Source of the DNA: Azadirachta indica
Taxonomy: Eukaryota; Streptophyta; Magnoliopsida; Sapindales; Meliaceae
Direction of reading: 5' to 3'
NCBI GenBank assembly: GCA_022749755.1
Contig: CM040440.1
Coordinates: 18,897,269-18,961,268, forward strand
DNA length: 64,000 nucleotides
The notes under the pieces are model-generated. The model did no database searches. It was not told where the DNA came from and saw nothing but the letters and a program-made list of their open reading frames with translations. Of this stretch, positions 63,277-64,000 are shown in pieces. A program made the translations under genes and the position numbers. Position 1 is the stretch's first letter. Every line of letters begins with the position of its first letter.

Positions 63277-64000
63277 TCATTCACAAGCAATCTTAGTGTC
63301 AAAGCTGCTAAGACATATCACAAACGCCTGGAAAGCTGAGATTGGATACTGATAATCCATGGTGAATACATCTTTCCCTACTTTTCCAAACTGTAGAATA
63401 ACATTCTCATGGTCCTGCCCACCAACTGCATTCTCTGAAGAAGCAACCAGTTGAAAATTCTTCACTGAAGCAACAGTTACCCGTCCATTGAAGTTCAGAC
63501 ACCAGCACTGGAGTTGTTCATGCCATCTAGGGGCCTTGTTTCTCAACACCAACATTCCATCTTTCTGGCCAGACAAAGGCCCGGATAAGAAATTTTCCAC
63601 CCGGGTTGATTTTGATCTGAAAAAAGGAAGGGAAGGAAAGGTATCTACATTGCTGTGAACAAATTCAGTCTGTGTAGGGGCTACTCCCCCTGGCTCAATA
63701 GAGGAGGCAGGAATTGCATCCATAACACACTGCATCCTCCTTGGACCTCTATATTCCAAATATGTAAACTTTGTAAGTAAAAGGAAACAATACCGTGTAA
63801 CTGAACAAATTATCACAATTTAGCATATTATTTTTTCACATTGACAAGAATGGAAAATCTTACCTTGAACCCAAGACGTTTAGCTCGTATGATATATGGG
63901 CTACAGGATAGTTGCCGGCAGGGACTCTGGGAGAGACTTGCTTCATATTAATCAGCCTGGTGGAGCGACATTTAGTAACTCTCGCTCCAGCATTTGGAGG
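63277..64000 (-). CDS. Tubby-like (TLP) F-box protein, 3' part
   Basis: The last two exons of a gene that runs off the window: 63864-64000 (partial) and 63277-63748, joining as AG|A (Arg) to 202 residues plus stop. They encode the C-terminal half of the tubby domain: [36 protein letters not shown], a variable Ser-rich loop, then [46 protein letters not shown] and the family ending [20 protein letters not shown]. Plant TLPs carry an N-terminal F-box and bind phosphoinositides at the plasma membrane; the F-box would lie beyond position 64000. The intron (63749-63863) has GT-AG borders. Confidence 0.95.

Noticed and set aside
1..64000. CRISPR arrays, prophage, operons or ribosome-binding sites
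   Set aside because: The window is plant nuclear DNA with spliced genes; none of these occur.

Overview
The window is nuclear DNA of a flowering plant, most likely a eudicot. It is AT-rich, full of (TA)n, (ATT)n and (CT)n microsatellites and short non-autonomous transposons. Its genes have several exons with GT-AG introns and belong to plant-only families: CC-type glutaredoxins, SWEET, B-box/CCT factors, CASP-like proteins, TIR1 and MUB. The species cannot be named from the sequence alone; TIR1, MUB and the CC-type glutaredoxins all look ordinary for a rosid-type eudicot.

Layout. 0-15.2 kb: a redox and ubiquitin block with a CC-type glutaredoxin (minus), an OTU deubiquitinase (minus, two coding exons plus a 5' leader exon) and two further CC-type glutaredoxins (plus). 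17.8-22 kb: a membrane-anchored ubiquitin-fold gene (plus). 22.4-26.9 kb: transposon-rich DNA, including a 959-bp inverted-repeat element with an 11-bp target duplication nested inside a second inverted-repeat element. 27-31.2 kb: a 12-exon CHY-zinc-finger RING E3 ligase gene whose RING exon carries an in-frame TGA. 33.3-35.1 kb: a CONSTANS-like B-box/CCT gene with a GC-AG intron. 35.3 kb: tRNA-Asp(GUC). 35.8-36.8 kb: a CASP-like membrane protein (minus). 39.7-41.1 kb: a clade III-like SWEET sugar transporter (plus). 42.5-44.4 kb: an FYV7-type rRNA-processing protein (plus). 45.2 kb: a possible 47-residue membrane micropeptide (minus). 47.5-50.6 kb: the auxin receptor TIR1 (minus) with its miR393 site. 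50.7-58.6 kb: no gene recognised. 58.7-60.5 kb: a probable snoRNA transcription unit, with site II and telo-box motifs upstream of two related C/D-box snoRNA candidates. 61.6-62.1 kb: a Gly/Pro-rich protein with a cysteine-rich tail. 63.3-64 kb: the 3' part of a Tubby-like gene (minus), running off the end.

From memory, the order glutaredoxin - OTU - glutaredoxin - glutaredoxin - CHY/RING - TIR1 matches Arabidopsis At3g62930 to At3g62980, so the block looks like an old conserved segment expanded here by insertions. Several genes touch auxin, ubiquitin and redox signalling, but nothing in the sequence shows that they are co-regulated. The most unusual items are the broken CHY/RING gene, the snoRNA pair (one carries an 11-nt match to a highly conserved 18S rRNA segment), the nested inverted-repeat transposons and the duplicated 3' end of the CASP-like gene.
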